Assembly: GCA_051453625.1 (NCBI GenBank)
Contig: JBOZIK010000001.1
Span: 227,668,976 to 227,712,767, forward strand
Origin: Welwitschia mirabilis
Taxonomy: Eukaryota > Gnetophyta > Gnetopsida > Welwitschiales
Direction: 5' to 3'
DNA: 43,792 nt
Part shown: piece after piece, positions 1 through 9,479 of the stretch
Numbering within the stretch: position 1 is the first letter of the stretch
How the letters are laid out: every line of letters begins with the position of its first letter
Translations under genes and position numbers: made by a program
The notes under the pieces: generated by a model
Seen by the model: the letters and a program-made list of their open reading frames with translations, nothing else
The model's database searches: none
What the model was told of the DNA's origin: nothing

Positions 1-2
1 AC

Positions 3-245
3 CAAGGAGAAGTATATGTACCAAATGGTTTAATAGTGACATCAAAAGGAGTTTTGAAGGATATATCCATTGAACTCTCGAAATTTATTTACTTAATATA
101 TTATTTAGTAATGAAGGGTTAAGGAAATACCCATGCAGTAATTTTAGGAAGTTCTTGAATGGCTACTATAGATGCCGCTATTTATTTTAGAAAAGGATAA
201 TGAAAATTAGTTTAGACGATTATAAAAAAGAGATTAAATTATCTG
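3..245 (+). pseudogene. Ty3/gypsy protease remnant (Athila/Tat-like)
   Basis: In the frame starting at base 3 I read a VPNG/KGVLKD block, then an LSKF-type strand, then VILGSS followed by ATIDA. In plant Athila/Tat elements the same order is GVIEDV, KF-YPVDF, ILGRPWLATA. This is the C-terminal half of the retroviral-type aspartic protease that cuts the Gag-Pol polyprotein; the catalytic DLGA would lie off the left edge. It is broken by TAA after MKG, by TGA exactly where the family has Trp (GRPW), and by a TAA-TGA pair near the end. It is followed by the N gap at 296-1026 and then by the PR-RT linker of the same element. The family call is by recognition only. It is certainly non-functional. 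Confidence 0.5.
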
Positions 246-270
246 ATGTGATAGTTGTAAAAGAGATGGT

Positions 271-1051
271 GCATATTATATAAGTTAAAACCAATNNNNN
301 NNNNNNNNNNNNNNNNNNNNNNNNNNNNNNNNNNNNNNNNNNNNNNNNNNNNNNNNNNNNNNNNNNNNNNNNNNNNNNNNNNNNNNNNNNNNNNNNNNNN
401 NNNNNNNNNNNNNNNNNNNNNNNNNNNNNNNNNNNNNNNNNNNNNNNNNNNNNNNNNNNNNNNNNNNNNNNNNNNNNNNNNNNNNNNNNNNNNNNNNNNN
501 NNNNNNNNNNNNNNNNNNNNNNNNNNNNNNNNNNNNNNNNNNNNNNNNNNNNNNNNNNNNNNNNNNNNNNNNNNNNNNNNNNNNNNNNNNNNNNNNNNNN
601 NNNNNNNNNNNNNNNNNNNNNNNNNNNNNNNNNNNNNNNNNNNNNNNNNNNNNNNNNNNNNNNNNNNNNNNNNNNNNNNNNNNNNNNNNNNNNNNNNNNN
701 NNNNNNNNNNNNNNNNNNNNNNNNNNNNNNNNNNNNNNNNNNNNNNNNNNNNNNNNNNNNNNNNNNNNNNNNNNNNNNNNNNNNNNNNNNNNNNNNNNNN
801 NNNNNNNNNNNNNNNNNNNNNNNNNNNNNNNNNNNNNNNNNNNNNNNNNNNNNNNNNNNNNNNNNNNNNNNNNNNNNNNNNNNNNNNNNNNNNNNNNNNN
901 NNNNNNNNNNNNNNNNNNNNNNNNNNNNNNNNNNNNNNNNNNNNNNNNNNNNNNNNNNNNNNNNNNNNNNNNNNNNNNNNNNNNNNNNNNNNNNNNNNNN
1001 NNNNNNNNNNNNNNNNNNNNNNNNNNGCATATTATATAAGTTAAAACCAAT
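271..1051. repeat. 25-bp exact repeat flanking the gap at 296-1026
   Basis: The last 25 bases before the Ns (271-295) are identical to the first 25 after them (1027-1051). The left contig's suffix equals the right contig's prefix, so the 731 Ns may be a mis-sized gap over two contigs that simply overlap. Confidence 0.85.
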
Positions 1052-1136
1052 GAAATCTTGATACAAGAGATTAATATGATGTTAAATAAGAAAAGTGAAG
1101 AAAAGTATGAAAAAGAAAATTTAACATGTTAAGAAA

Positions 1137-2060
1137 TAGAAAAGCCTCCACTTAAGGAAGGATTAGAGTACATTGAAGTGGTTCCAAATAAGCCTTTGAT
1201 TATAAACATTTCTTTAACTCAATATCAAAAAAGAAAGATTAATAGAATATTGATCAGAGAGAAAGGATCTTTTGCTTTAAATCATACTGATATTAAGGGA
1301 GTAGATCAAAAGATATATTAAAATAGAATTTATTTATATATGTATACTAAATTAAATGGGCAGTCAAAAAGAAGATGCAATCCACATATGAAAAAAATAA
1401 TTAAATAAGAAATTTCTAAATGCTTGAATGTTGGATTCATCTATTATATATTCGATTCAAAATGGATTAGTTCTATTACAATAATGTCAAAGAAATGGAA
1501 AGTATGTATATATTTTCAAATGTTGAATACAACAAGTTATAAAGATCATTTTTCTCTTTCATTTATAGATCAATTTTTAGAAAGAGTATTAGAAATTAGT
1601 ACTATAGCTTTTTTAATGGATATAGTTCATATAATCATGTTCTAATAGCTTTGAAAGATCAAGCCAAGAAAACTTTTACTTATCATTGGAATACTTCTGC
1701 ATATAAAATGTTACCATTTGGGTTTTGTAATGTCCCTGCCACCTTTCAAATGTTAGTAAATATTATTTTTTAAGACAAGATTGGAAGATCTATTAAAGTA
1801 TTCATGGATGATTTGTCAACTTTTGGAAATAATTTTGATGAATTACTTGACATATTGGAAAGAGATTTAGAAAAATGTAAAGAGAAACACCTAAAACTTA
1901 GCTAGTTAAAAAGTTATGTTATGGTAATAGAAGGCATAGATTTAAGACATAAAATATCTCAAGAAAGGATTAAGACTGATGGACAAAAAAATTTAAAGTT
2001 GTAAAAGATATTTTATCCTCAACCAAACTAAAAGAATTAAGATCTTTGTTAGGACATGTT
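1137..2060 (+). pseudogene. Ty3/gypsy PR-RT linker and reverse transcriptase, degenerate
   Basis: The linker reads GLEYIEVVPNKPL and then NHTDIKGV, the plant-Ty3 'AW-TDIKGI' block just before RT. RT itself shows RRCNPHMKK, SKWIS, WKVCI, KDHFSLSFIDQ-LER, LPFGFCN-PATF and the catalytic box FMDD (1801-1812). It ends with LRSLLGHVGYYRRF and FSKIAKPL. Together these cover the fingers-palm-thumb order of an Athila/Tat-lineage RT, which would copy element RNA into cDNA. A one-base loss near 1615-1620 and a slip in the A-run near 1983-1990 shift the frame. Several TAA/TAG codons replace Gln, and TAG replaces Trp (LNW to LS-stop). The catalytic aspartates survive, but the gene is dead. Confidence 0.85.
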
Positions 2061-2129
2061 GGATATTATAGAAGATTTACATCTAACTTTAGTAAAATTG
2101 CTAAACCTCTAAGTAACCTTTTATAGAAT

Positions 2130-2620
2130 GATGTAAAATATAACTAGAGTCATGAATGTTAAGGTATCTACTAAACTTTAAAAGATAAGATTTTATTAGC
2201 ACCTATTTTTCATGGAAATAATTGGATAAGACCATTCCAAATTATAACTAATTCTTTTAGTCATGGTATAGGAGCTATTTTGGGATAAAAAGATGACAAT
2301 AATAAATCATATACTAGTGCCTATATTAGTAAAAAATTTAAAATAGCTCAACAAAATATTATAGTAACTGAGAAAGGGTTGTTAGCACTAGTGATGATAG
2401 AAAAGTTCATACATTATATTTTAGGTTACAAAGTAAAAGTTCATACAAATCATAGGTCTATTATATTTTTAAAAAATGAAAAAGAATCTAGTTCAAAAAT
2501 GATAAGATGGATACTATTGATGTAAGAATTTGACTTAAGAGGAATAGAACATGTAGCAGTAGATCCTCTCTCAAGATTAGAATTTGCTAATAAATAACAT
2601 ATAAATATAAGAGATGAATT
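2130..2620 (+). pseudogene. Ty3/gypsy RNase H, degenerate, active-site Asp to Asn
   Basis: Follows RT directly. The recognisable blocks are GIGAILG, YTSAYISKKF, VTEKGLLALVM-EKF-HYILGYKV, VHTNHRSI, MIRWILLM-stop-EFD and VDPLSRLEF. They match the plant Ty3 RNase H order CDAS, GAVLGQ, YASK, TEKELLAVVFALEKF, VYTDH, LIRWILLLQEFD, ADHLSRLE. RNase H removes the RNA strand during reverse transcription. Here the first catalytic Asp (CDAS) reads Asn (ITNSF) and the Asp of TDH also reads Asn (TNH); both are single G-to-A changes. Stops after GAILG and after WILLM fall where Gln is expected. Confidence 0.8.
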
Positions 2621-2639
2621 TCTAGATGAACATTTCTTT

Positions 2640-3349
2640 CAAGTAAAAACTAGTCCATGGTATACTCACATAGCAAATTTTATTGTAAGTAAGAAATTAC
2701 CATCTGTTATTAATTATTACAAAAGAAAAAGATTATTAAGAGAATCTAGAAACTACATATAACATAATAAGATGTTATTTAGAAGATGTAAAGATCTAGT
2801 TATTAGAAGATTTGTAGAAGAAAATTTAAAAAAAGAAATTCTAAAGGAAGCTCATGAGAAAGAAGGAGGAGGAAATTATGGTGCAAGAAGAATAAGAATA
2901 AAAGTTCTTCATATGCTACAATATTTAAAGATTCAAGTGCTTATGTCTTAAGTTGTGATAAGTGTCAAAGAGAGGGAGCATTTAACTAGAAATTAGAAAT
3001 GATATAATAATGAAGTTAGTTAATTGAATCTTGTACTAGGGAATATATATCATTAGATCTATCAATTCTTCCTCCTATAAAAAAAGATATATTTTGGTCT
3101 CTGTCTATTACTTTACTAAGTGGACTAAGGCTAAGGCTATATCACACTATTCTTCCCAAATTATAATTATCTTTTTCTTTAGGAATATTATTTATTAATT
3201 TAGAGTTCCTCAAAGTCTTATATCTAATAGAGGAACTTATTTAACTAGTGAAATTTCAAGAAGCTCTTAGCTAAATATGGAATCCATTACAAACTCTCTA
3301 GTACCTATCATTATTAATATAATGGCTAAGTTGAAGTAACTAATAGAGA
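2640..3349 (+). pseudogene. Ty3/gypsy integrase N-terminus and core, degenerate (left contig)
   Basis: After RNase H comes TSPWYTHIANFIVSKKLPS, the usual 'TPWFADIANYL' entry to integrase. Then follow RRFVEE, EAHEKEGGGNYGARR (the HHCC zinc-binding region, with the second His lost) and CDKCQREG. The core begins with REYISLDLS, contains WTKAKA in another frame, and ends with SNRGTYL, where the family has the catalytic Asp (SDRGT). Integrase would insert the cDNA into host DNA. Frame changes near 2935 and 3100 plus several TAA/TAG codons inactivate it. The stretch from 3119 is repeated after the gap at 3350-3449. Confidence 0.8.
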
Positions 3350-3680
3350 NNNNNNNNNNNNNNNNNNNNNNNNNNNNNNNNNNNNNNNNNNNNNNNNNNN
3401 NNNNNNNNNNNNNNNNNNNNNNNNNNNNNNNNNNNNNNNNNNNNNNNNNTGGACCAAGGCTAAGGTTGTATCATACTATTCTTTCCAAACTGTAGTTATC
3501 TTTTTCTTTAGGAATATTATTTATTAACTTAGAGTCCCTCAAAGTCTTATATATAATAGAGGAACTCATTTTACTAGATAAAGTTTCAAGAAGCTCTTAG
3601 CTAAACATGGAATTCATCACAAACTCTCTAGTACCTATCTTTATTAATCTAATGGACAAGTTGAAGTAACTAATAGAGAA
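3119..3680. repeat. ~230-bp suffix/prefix repeat across the gap at 3350-3449
   Basis: 3119-3349 and 3450-3680 are the same integrase segment, differing at roughly one base in ten by eye. The left copy stops exactly at the gap and the right copy starts exactly after it, so this looks like two haplotype contigs placed end to end rather than a true tandem duplication. Confidence 0.85.
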
Positions 3681-4225
3681 ATTAATAAAATATTAAAAAA
3701 ATTCATAAATAGTAAGAAAACAAATTGGGCTAAAAAAATAAAAATTAAATGAAGATCTATAATGTTATAGGATAACTTAGAAACATAGTGCAAAATTTAC
3801 ACCATATGAATTAGTCTATGAAAAAAAAAGTTATTTTGCCAATCGATTTTAAAATAAAGACATTAAATTAGCTAATGAACTAAATGTAATTTGAATAAAA
3901 CTCAAGAATAATGAATAGAAAATAAGAGTATTTTAGATAAAAATCGAAAAGAAGATCTTCTGTGTAAAAAACTTATATAACAGAAAACTAAAATATATCA
4001 TGATAATAAAATTAGAAAAGCCACCTTTAATATAAGAGATTCTATACTAATATATGATCCTAAAAAGATCCATTTAAAATAAAAATATGAACAAAATTGG
4101 TTATAACCTTGTAACATAACAAAAAGTTTGGGAAATAAAACCATAAAAGTATATGATCCTGATACAAAGGAAACCTACCAAGTTAATGGAGAGAGAATAA
4201 ACATGTATTATGATTATAAATATTT
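3450..4225 (+). pseudogene. Ty3/gypsy integrase core end and pol C-terminus (right contig)
   Basis: Reads NRGTHFTR, LLAKHGIHHKLSSTY, SNGQVEVTNREINKILKKF and NWAKK, matching the plant Ty3 order SDRGTHF, LAKYGV-HK, SGQVE-SNREIK-IL. The catalytic Glu of D,D-35-E is kept (QVEVTNRE), while the second Asp is Asn, as in the left-contig copy. Further on are IRDSILIYDP, NWL-stop-PCNITK and VYDPDTKETYQVNGERI. These correspond to the SRW-GPF and 'G-TFKVNGQRLK' ends of Athila/Tat polyproteins, so pol ends near 4200-4225. Many TAA/TAG codons interrupt it. With the left contig it forms one integrase, not two. Confidence 0.8.
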
Positions 4226-4487
4226 GATTTATTATTTAGAAAATGCTAATAGGACAAAAAGAATACCTTTACTCTACTTATAAAATAAAATTTTTAGACT
4301 AGATAATAAAGGATGTGTCATTTATTTAAAGTTTATTCAAACTATTAATTTATTAAGTTGTTTAAGTTAAACCTAAATAATTCTGAAATAAGAAGCTAGT
4401 TTGATAAGTCTTCAAAAAGAAATGATGCATTATCCTTATTAAGAGAGTTAAGACACATGGCCCATCACATAATAGAATACCTTCCAT

Positions 4488-4521
<34 letters not shown>

Positions 4522-4845
4522 TTGACATATCTAAATCAAGGAAAAGAGAGAAGAGAAAAGCCATAATGTTGTACTGCAAATGTACCATGGTAAACATTTC
4601 CAAGAGGGGCCTTTAGCAGTGCAATATAGTAGCTATGAGGACTCCACTAAAGAGTCATTAGTCACAATTTAAATTATTTTTAAAGAAAAAAAGAGAAAAT
4701 GAAAAAATATTTTAGGTCATTACTCCTCTAATAATGGTTGTACTCNNNNNNNNNNNNNNNNNNNNNNNNNNNNNNNNNNNNNNNNNNNNNNNNNNNNNNN
4801 NNNNNNNNNNNNNNNNNNNNNNNNNNNNNNNNNNNNNNNNNNNNN
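4226..4845. other. Post-pol non-coding stretch
   Basis: Beyond the pol end I see no conserved coding. It holds an (AT)n run at 4490-4519, a mixed-composition block around 4560-4660 that I do not recognise, and the gap at 4746-4845. It may be the 3' part of the upstream Ty3 element, but I could not place an LTR edge. Confidence 0.4.
4490..4519. repeat. (AT)n microsatellite
   Basis: About 15 perfect AT units. Confidence 0.95.
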
Positions 4846-4900
4846 AGAGAAAATGAAAAAATATTTTAGGTCATTACTCCTCTAATAATGGTTGTACTCT
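4691..4900. repeat. 55-bp exact repeat flanking the gap at 4746-4845
   Basis: 4691-4745 equals 4846-4900 base for base, again ending and starting at the gap edges. The gap is a nominal 100 Ns, so the true sequence is probably continuous. Confidence 0.9.
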
Positions 4901-5059
4901 CCTTACTATGGCTAGAAGTTTAAGTTGTAACAAACAAAAGTTAAAGAATAGTTATGCCCTAGGAGTTATCTAAGACACAGCTATTTACCAGGGCTATAAC
5001 AATATATTACATATTAAAAAAAAAGAAAAATAGACCAAAAAAAAGGAAAGATAACAATA

Positions 5060-5150
5060 ATCTTATTTAGTATGTAATGGAATTTGAATCCAAAGATCTT
5101 TAATTTAATATCATGCATAACCATTAAATTCTATTTTACAAAAGAGTAAA
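5060..5150 (-). repeat. tRNA-derived (SINE-like) head, minus strand
   Basis: Read on the minus strand, 5134-5119 (AGAATTTAATGGTT) resembles a Pol III A box. 5092-5078 gives TGGA-TTCAAAT-TCCA, a 4-bp stem with a 7-base TTCRANN loop, which is a good T-arm/B box. The A-to-B spacing is as in a tRNA body. The second contig carries the same block at about 5854-5908 with a decayed B box. The region downstream on the minus strand is T-rich. It cannot be a working tRNA: I can find no convincing anticodon or acceptor stem. It could be a SINE head or an old tRNA pseudogene. Confidence 0.4.
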
Positions 5151-5782
5151 GCTTTATAGTTTTAAAATAATTTTTTATTATTTTAATAATTTAATAAGTT
5201 ATTTAGTATGAACTTCCTTTAATTAAATTGATATGTCCNNNNNNNNNNNNNNNNNNNNNNNNNNNNNNNNNNNNNNNNNNNNNNNNNNNNNNNNNNNNNN
5301 NNNNNNNNNNNNNNNNNNNNNNNNNNNNNNNNNNNNNNNNNNNNNNNNNNNNNNNNNNNNNNNNNNNNNNNNNNNNNNNNNNNNNNNNNNNNNNNNNNNN
5401 NNNNNNNNNNNNNNNNNNNNNNNNNNNNNNNNNNNNNNNNNNNNNNNNNNNNNNNNNNNNNNNNNNNNNNNNNNNNNNNNNNNNNNNNNNNNNNNNNNNN
5501 NNNNNNNNNNNNNNNNNNNNNNNNNNNNNNNNNNNNNNNNNNNNNNNNNNNNNNNNNNNNNNNNNNNNNNNNNNNNNNNNNNNNNNNNNNNNNNNNNNNN
5601 NNNNNNNNNNNNNNNNNNNNNNNNNNNNNNNNNNNNNNNNNNNNNNNNNNNNNNNNNNNNNNNNNNNNNNNNNNNNNNNNNNNNNNNNNNNNNNNNNNNN
5701 NNNNNNNNNNNNNNNNNNNNNNNNNNNNNNNNNNNNNNNNNNNNNNNNNNAGGCTATAACTATATATCACAGGTTAAAAAAA

Positions 5783-5821
5783 GGGGGGAGGGGGGGAGGA
5801 GCGGGGGGAGGGGGGGAGGAA
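5783..5821 (+). other. G-quadruplex-forming purine tract
   Basis: Four G runs of 6, 7, 6 and 7 bases are separated by loops of 1, 6 and 1 bases, satisfying the strict G4 pattern on the plus strand. It is the only long G tract in an AT-rich window, and the matching segment of the left contig (about 5012-5040) is A-rich instead. Confidence 0.8.
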
Positions 5822-6219
5822 GAAAGATAATAATAATTTTATTTAGTATGTAATGGAATTTAAATCAATGATCTTTAATTTAATATCATGCATAACCATT
5901 AAACTCTATTTTACAAAAGAGTAAAGATTTATAGTTTTAAAATCATTTTTCATTATTTTAATAATATGATAAGTTGTTTAGTATAAAGTTCCTTTAATTA
6001 AATTGTATATCCATAAGAAAATAAAAATAGTCATAAGATAAATTTATTTGAAACCAAAATGTTAAATAAAAACTTTATTACATAAAGAAATTTATTACAT
6101 CATTTCTCAAAATATATCAAAGCCTTATTAAAACTATTTAAAAAAAAGGAATAATCACTCTAATAAAGTAACTTAATTCTTGAAATAATCAAAGAACTTA
6201 CTCTTTTTACTAGATTAGA

Positions 6220-6789
6220 TTACGATCCTACAAAATGCTGACCTAGGGGCAGTTGAGGCATTTTACTTAGGAATTCTGACAACATGTTAATTTCTTCTGG
6301 TGAGATCATCAAAAGTTCATATAAGACTTTTCATTACATATCATCTTCTTTATGCTCTTTCTAGTAAAACTTAGTGTAGTTAAACTAAGTATAAGATTTT
6401 TACCTTAAAGTTAATTAACTTTTGTTTATAACACCTGCATTAATCTAGCTAATTGACCTAAGAAAATATCATAAGTTTATTTTTCTTTATTAAGTTGCCA
6501 ATATAGTTATTTTGTCCTAACCCTTAGATACTTTGCTATTAAATGATGAATCATGTAATTAAAACTTAGATGAATGAACCCATTTTTAAAATTCTCTATC
6601 ATCTTTATAAGTAAAAGTTTCCAAGACACTAGCAGTTGACTTATAACCATAATGTAATAAGTGCTACACCTTAGTCTTAGAACTAATAAAAATATAAGGC
6701 AATTAAGATTTTAAAATTCTAATGTACATATCAATCTGTGTAGAACCTAAGATAAAAAGGCAATGCTTAACCTTCTTAACATTAAACAT
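6220..6789 (-). pseudogene. Unidentified minus-strand reading frame with many stops
   Basis: One minus-strand frame of 190 codons runs from an ATG (6789-6787) to a TAA at 6222-6220. It reads like protein throughout: a start with FNVKKVKHCLFILGSTQIDM, a middle with SVLETFTYKDDREF, and a C-terminal helix-like SPEEINMLSEFLSKMPQLPL. It contains 15 stops, 13 TAA/TAG and 2 TGA, and I see no frameshift. The stops sit where Gln or Arg would be natural, as expected from C-to-T decay. I do not recognise the family; it may be a retrotransposon accessory ORF, a captured host gene or an old viral relic. Upstream (6790-7140) shows no clear promoter. It cannot make full-length protein under the standard code. 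Confidence 0.4.
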
Positions 6790-8600
6790 AGTAATGAGAG
6801 AGTAAGGGGGAGTAGATGTTATAAGGATTTATTAAGACAAAGTACTAAGAATTAAATAGGAGTAAATAGAGAAACTCTAAGACTCAGTATGGAGAATGGT
6901 GAATAACTAATATGAAGAAATGAAATTTATAGAATAAGTCTTACCTAATAGGATTAACATGTGTAATTTATTTTAAGATACTTAATGCATACATGTTTAG
7001 TGATGAAGTAAAATATTTTGAAGGAATTACATACCTATTATATCCAACATCTGAGATGTACTAAGTGTTAACATCAATCATTTTGTCAAGATGAGTTGGG
7101 GATTTTCAAATTAATTAAGGTTTGACCTAAATTTTAAAATTTGATTCAATTTATTATTAGGTTAGTTTTTCCTTGAGTTACAAACCTTTGTAGGGACTTA
7201 CCAGATTTTGTTGATTATCATCGATTGCTATTTTTAGATTAAGAAAGACATTTAGATAATGTTATAAAAACATGATTAATAGTATATTAAAAAGAATATA
7301 TTTTTAGAAGAGAATAAGAAGATGAATATTATCTATATTATTCCTTTAATAGAATGTTACAATGAGTTAGACTTATAGAATAGGTTTATCTAGTTAACTG
7401 ACACTAGCTCAAAGCAAAAAATTTAAGTATGATTTTAAGCCAACTTGATAAATATAAAAATTTATCTTTTGAGCTTTTATGTTACTTACACCTACATCAA
7501 ACACTATCACTTACTTAATTAACATTAAGTAAAAGTTAAAAATTTAAGCTATATTTTAAGCTAAACTATTATGATGCAAATTTAGGAGATTGACTGACAT
7601 CAACTCAAAGTTAAAAATTTGAGCTACCTTTTAAGCCAAACCATTGCATTTCAAGATTAGAAAATTGACTAATATCAAATCAAAATTAAAACTTTGAGTT
7701 AGATTTTAATTCAACTTATTTTTGAAGAGTAGGACCCTTTTCTCAAAGGCTCCCATTGACTTTCCACTGTATCTTCTTTTATGTGACCCTACTTATTTAT
7801 TTTATATCATTTCATTATTTTTAAGTGACTAGAATTGAATGGGCCCCATTACGAACTTTCAAGTTCTTGATGACCTCTTTTAAACTCTTTTCTAGTTCCA
7901 TAATGAATTCAATGATCCTTGTTGAGAACTTGAGATTTCTCGATGATCTTGGTTGAATCTTTTATTGTAAAGAGTGGAAATCACTTAAATATGATACTCC
8001 ATTTTTGAAGATAATAACTTAAAATAAAATTTGACAACCCTCTCCTTATTCTTAATGATCTCCTTTGAAATCTAATAAATAGTTTCTTTCCATACCACCA
8101 AGACCCCATCAGCCTCCACAATATCCATTCAATGTTAACTAAATTTTCTTATTATTCTCTTTATCAATGTGTTATTCAATTTTTCACATTAACATTTATA
8201 TAATAATGATTACTATTTTCTAGTAAAAATTTTTATCATTTTCAAATGTGTGAATTAAATGTAAAAATAGTTATAAATTATTATTTATTTTAAGTGGGAA
8301 ATAGATATGTAATTTTATTTTTACTTTTGCATTTTATTTCTCATGTTTTTTCATGCTCTGTCATGCTTAAGTCTTTTAAATTTTGATGGAATAACTTCAT
8401 ACTAAAGTTTTAGATTTTTTTAATGTTATTATTTTAACATTCAAAAATATGCAAGATTTAACATGGGGGATAGAATAAATATAATTCTATGAAATCATGT
8501 TTTAGATTCTATGAAAATAATTTTGATACTTAATGAATTGATTTTCAAACCTTATTAGTCAAGTAATTTTCTTCAAAATGTTTTTTTAAATAAGTTCTTA
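6790..8600. other. Gene-free stretch with a tandem repeat
   Basis: Apart from the ~75-bp repeat at 7393-7730 I see only AT-rich sequence. The block at 7730-7980 is less AT-rich, with short CCCATT/GGGCCCC patches, and may be LTR-derived. No coding frame is convincing. Confidence 0.4.
7393..7730 (+). repeat. Degenerate ~75-bp tandem repeat
   Basis: Units beginning TTGACTGACATCAACTCAAA and containing AATTTGAGCT then TTTTAAGCCAA occur at about 7393, 7515, 7590 and 7665. The last three are spaced 75 bp apart; the first is followed by about 45 bp of extra sequence. Each unit repeats both the CTCAAA start and the AAGCCAA core. Confidence 0.6.
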
Positions 8601-8601
8601 A

Positions 8602-9265
8602 ATGCCATTTATCCTAAAAAATTATGACAATTTGACAAAATGCAAAAGCATTTCCTCTTTGAATTTCTTTAATGTGCTTTCAAACACTTATTTAGTAGAA
8701 TCTAAACAAAGAATTATTAAATTAGAATGGTACACATGGTTAACTATGAATGATAGATTTACTTTGAAATTTGTCTACAAATTTCATAAGAACTTAAGGT
8801 AATAGAAATAATTATTAAAGATAAAAAATTATTAATTACTCAAGAAGATGTTAGAGAAATGTTGCACTTACAACCCAGGGATAAATCCATTCAAGATACT
8901 GGTAGAAAAGAAGACACCAATTTAAGTATGAGTCTTCTAAGGAGGATGGTAGTGTAAGGTATAATTCTAATAAATAAAGATTTAAAACCTAAATTCTTTA
9001 TTATTTCAAGAATTGTGGCTAATATTTTGGTAGCAATTATACATTAATAAAGAAGATATCACATAATTTTGCCTATATATAATAGGAGCTATAAGATACA
9101 ATACAAATTAGATAAACATTAATATTATAAAAGAAATCTTTTTAGGTTCGGTTAGACATATTTCAAAAATGAGAAAACTTAGAATATGTTCTTTTGATGT
9201 AGTAGGGCTAGCATTTCCATCTTTGATAGCCCAAATATTAATTGAAAATAAAGTTCCATTTTGAC
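8602..9265 (+). pseudogene. Transposase_32-like 'putative plant transposon protein' domain, degenerate
   Basis: The first 66 codons are open (MPFILKNYDN... to FHKNLR). They include WYTWLTMNDRFTLKFVYKFH, like the W...V..FY.NL entry of the plant transposon-protein domain. A shifted frame continues with KKLLITQEDVREMLHLQP, then PKFFIISRIVANILVAIIH, then MRKLRICSFDVVGLAFPSLI followed by AQILIENKVPF. This order (V-PED-R-L-LP, then L-YIVA-ILVP-H, then LP-G-LIT-I) is that domain's usual layout; its biochemical role is unknown. At least two frameshifts and several TAA/TAG codons break it. The coiled-coil region that follows is probably the same gene. Recognition is by eye only. Confidence 0.4.
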
Positions 9266-9479
9266 CAAATAAGTCCTAAGTAAATCTAACTATTTAGAGT
9301 CTATTTGGAACCAAATAATAAATCTCTTAAAAACCATAGAAAAAGTAGTTTTACATAAGCAGCTTCTCAATTAAACATTGGAGAACTCTCTTCTACTCCA
9401 TAAGATCTTCCTTCACTACTACCTCCTACAAGTGTGGACTAGGATCCAACACAATTTACTTTTGAAGAACTTCTTTACT

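Larger units (their letters stand above)
4989..6016. repeat. ~250-bp suffix/prefix repeat across the gap at 5239-5750
   Basis: 4989-5238 aligns with 5751-6016, both starting at a GGCTATAAC-type site and ending at ATATGTCC/TATATCC. They are clearly related but differ at roughly one site in eight. The left copy has an A-rich purine tract where the right copy has a G-rich tract. The geometry fits allelic contigs; a real tandem repeat is possible. Confidence 0.75.

Noticed and set aside
220-1066. Long open frames made mostly of X around 296-1026, and likewise at 5219-5853, 11280-12395 and 42503-42942
   Set aside because: The open length comes from Ns; the flanking residues show no coding sign.
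3119-3690. A genuine tandem duplication of integrase
   Set aside because: Both copy boundaries coincide with the gap edges and the same geometry recurs at six other gaps; contig overlap is simpler.
5060-5150. A functional tRNA gene on the minus strand
   Set aside because: T-arm and A-box resemblance only; no acceptor stem, anticodon stem or terminator could be found.
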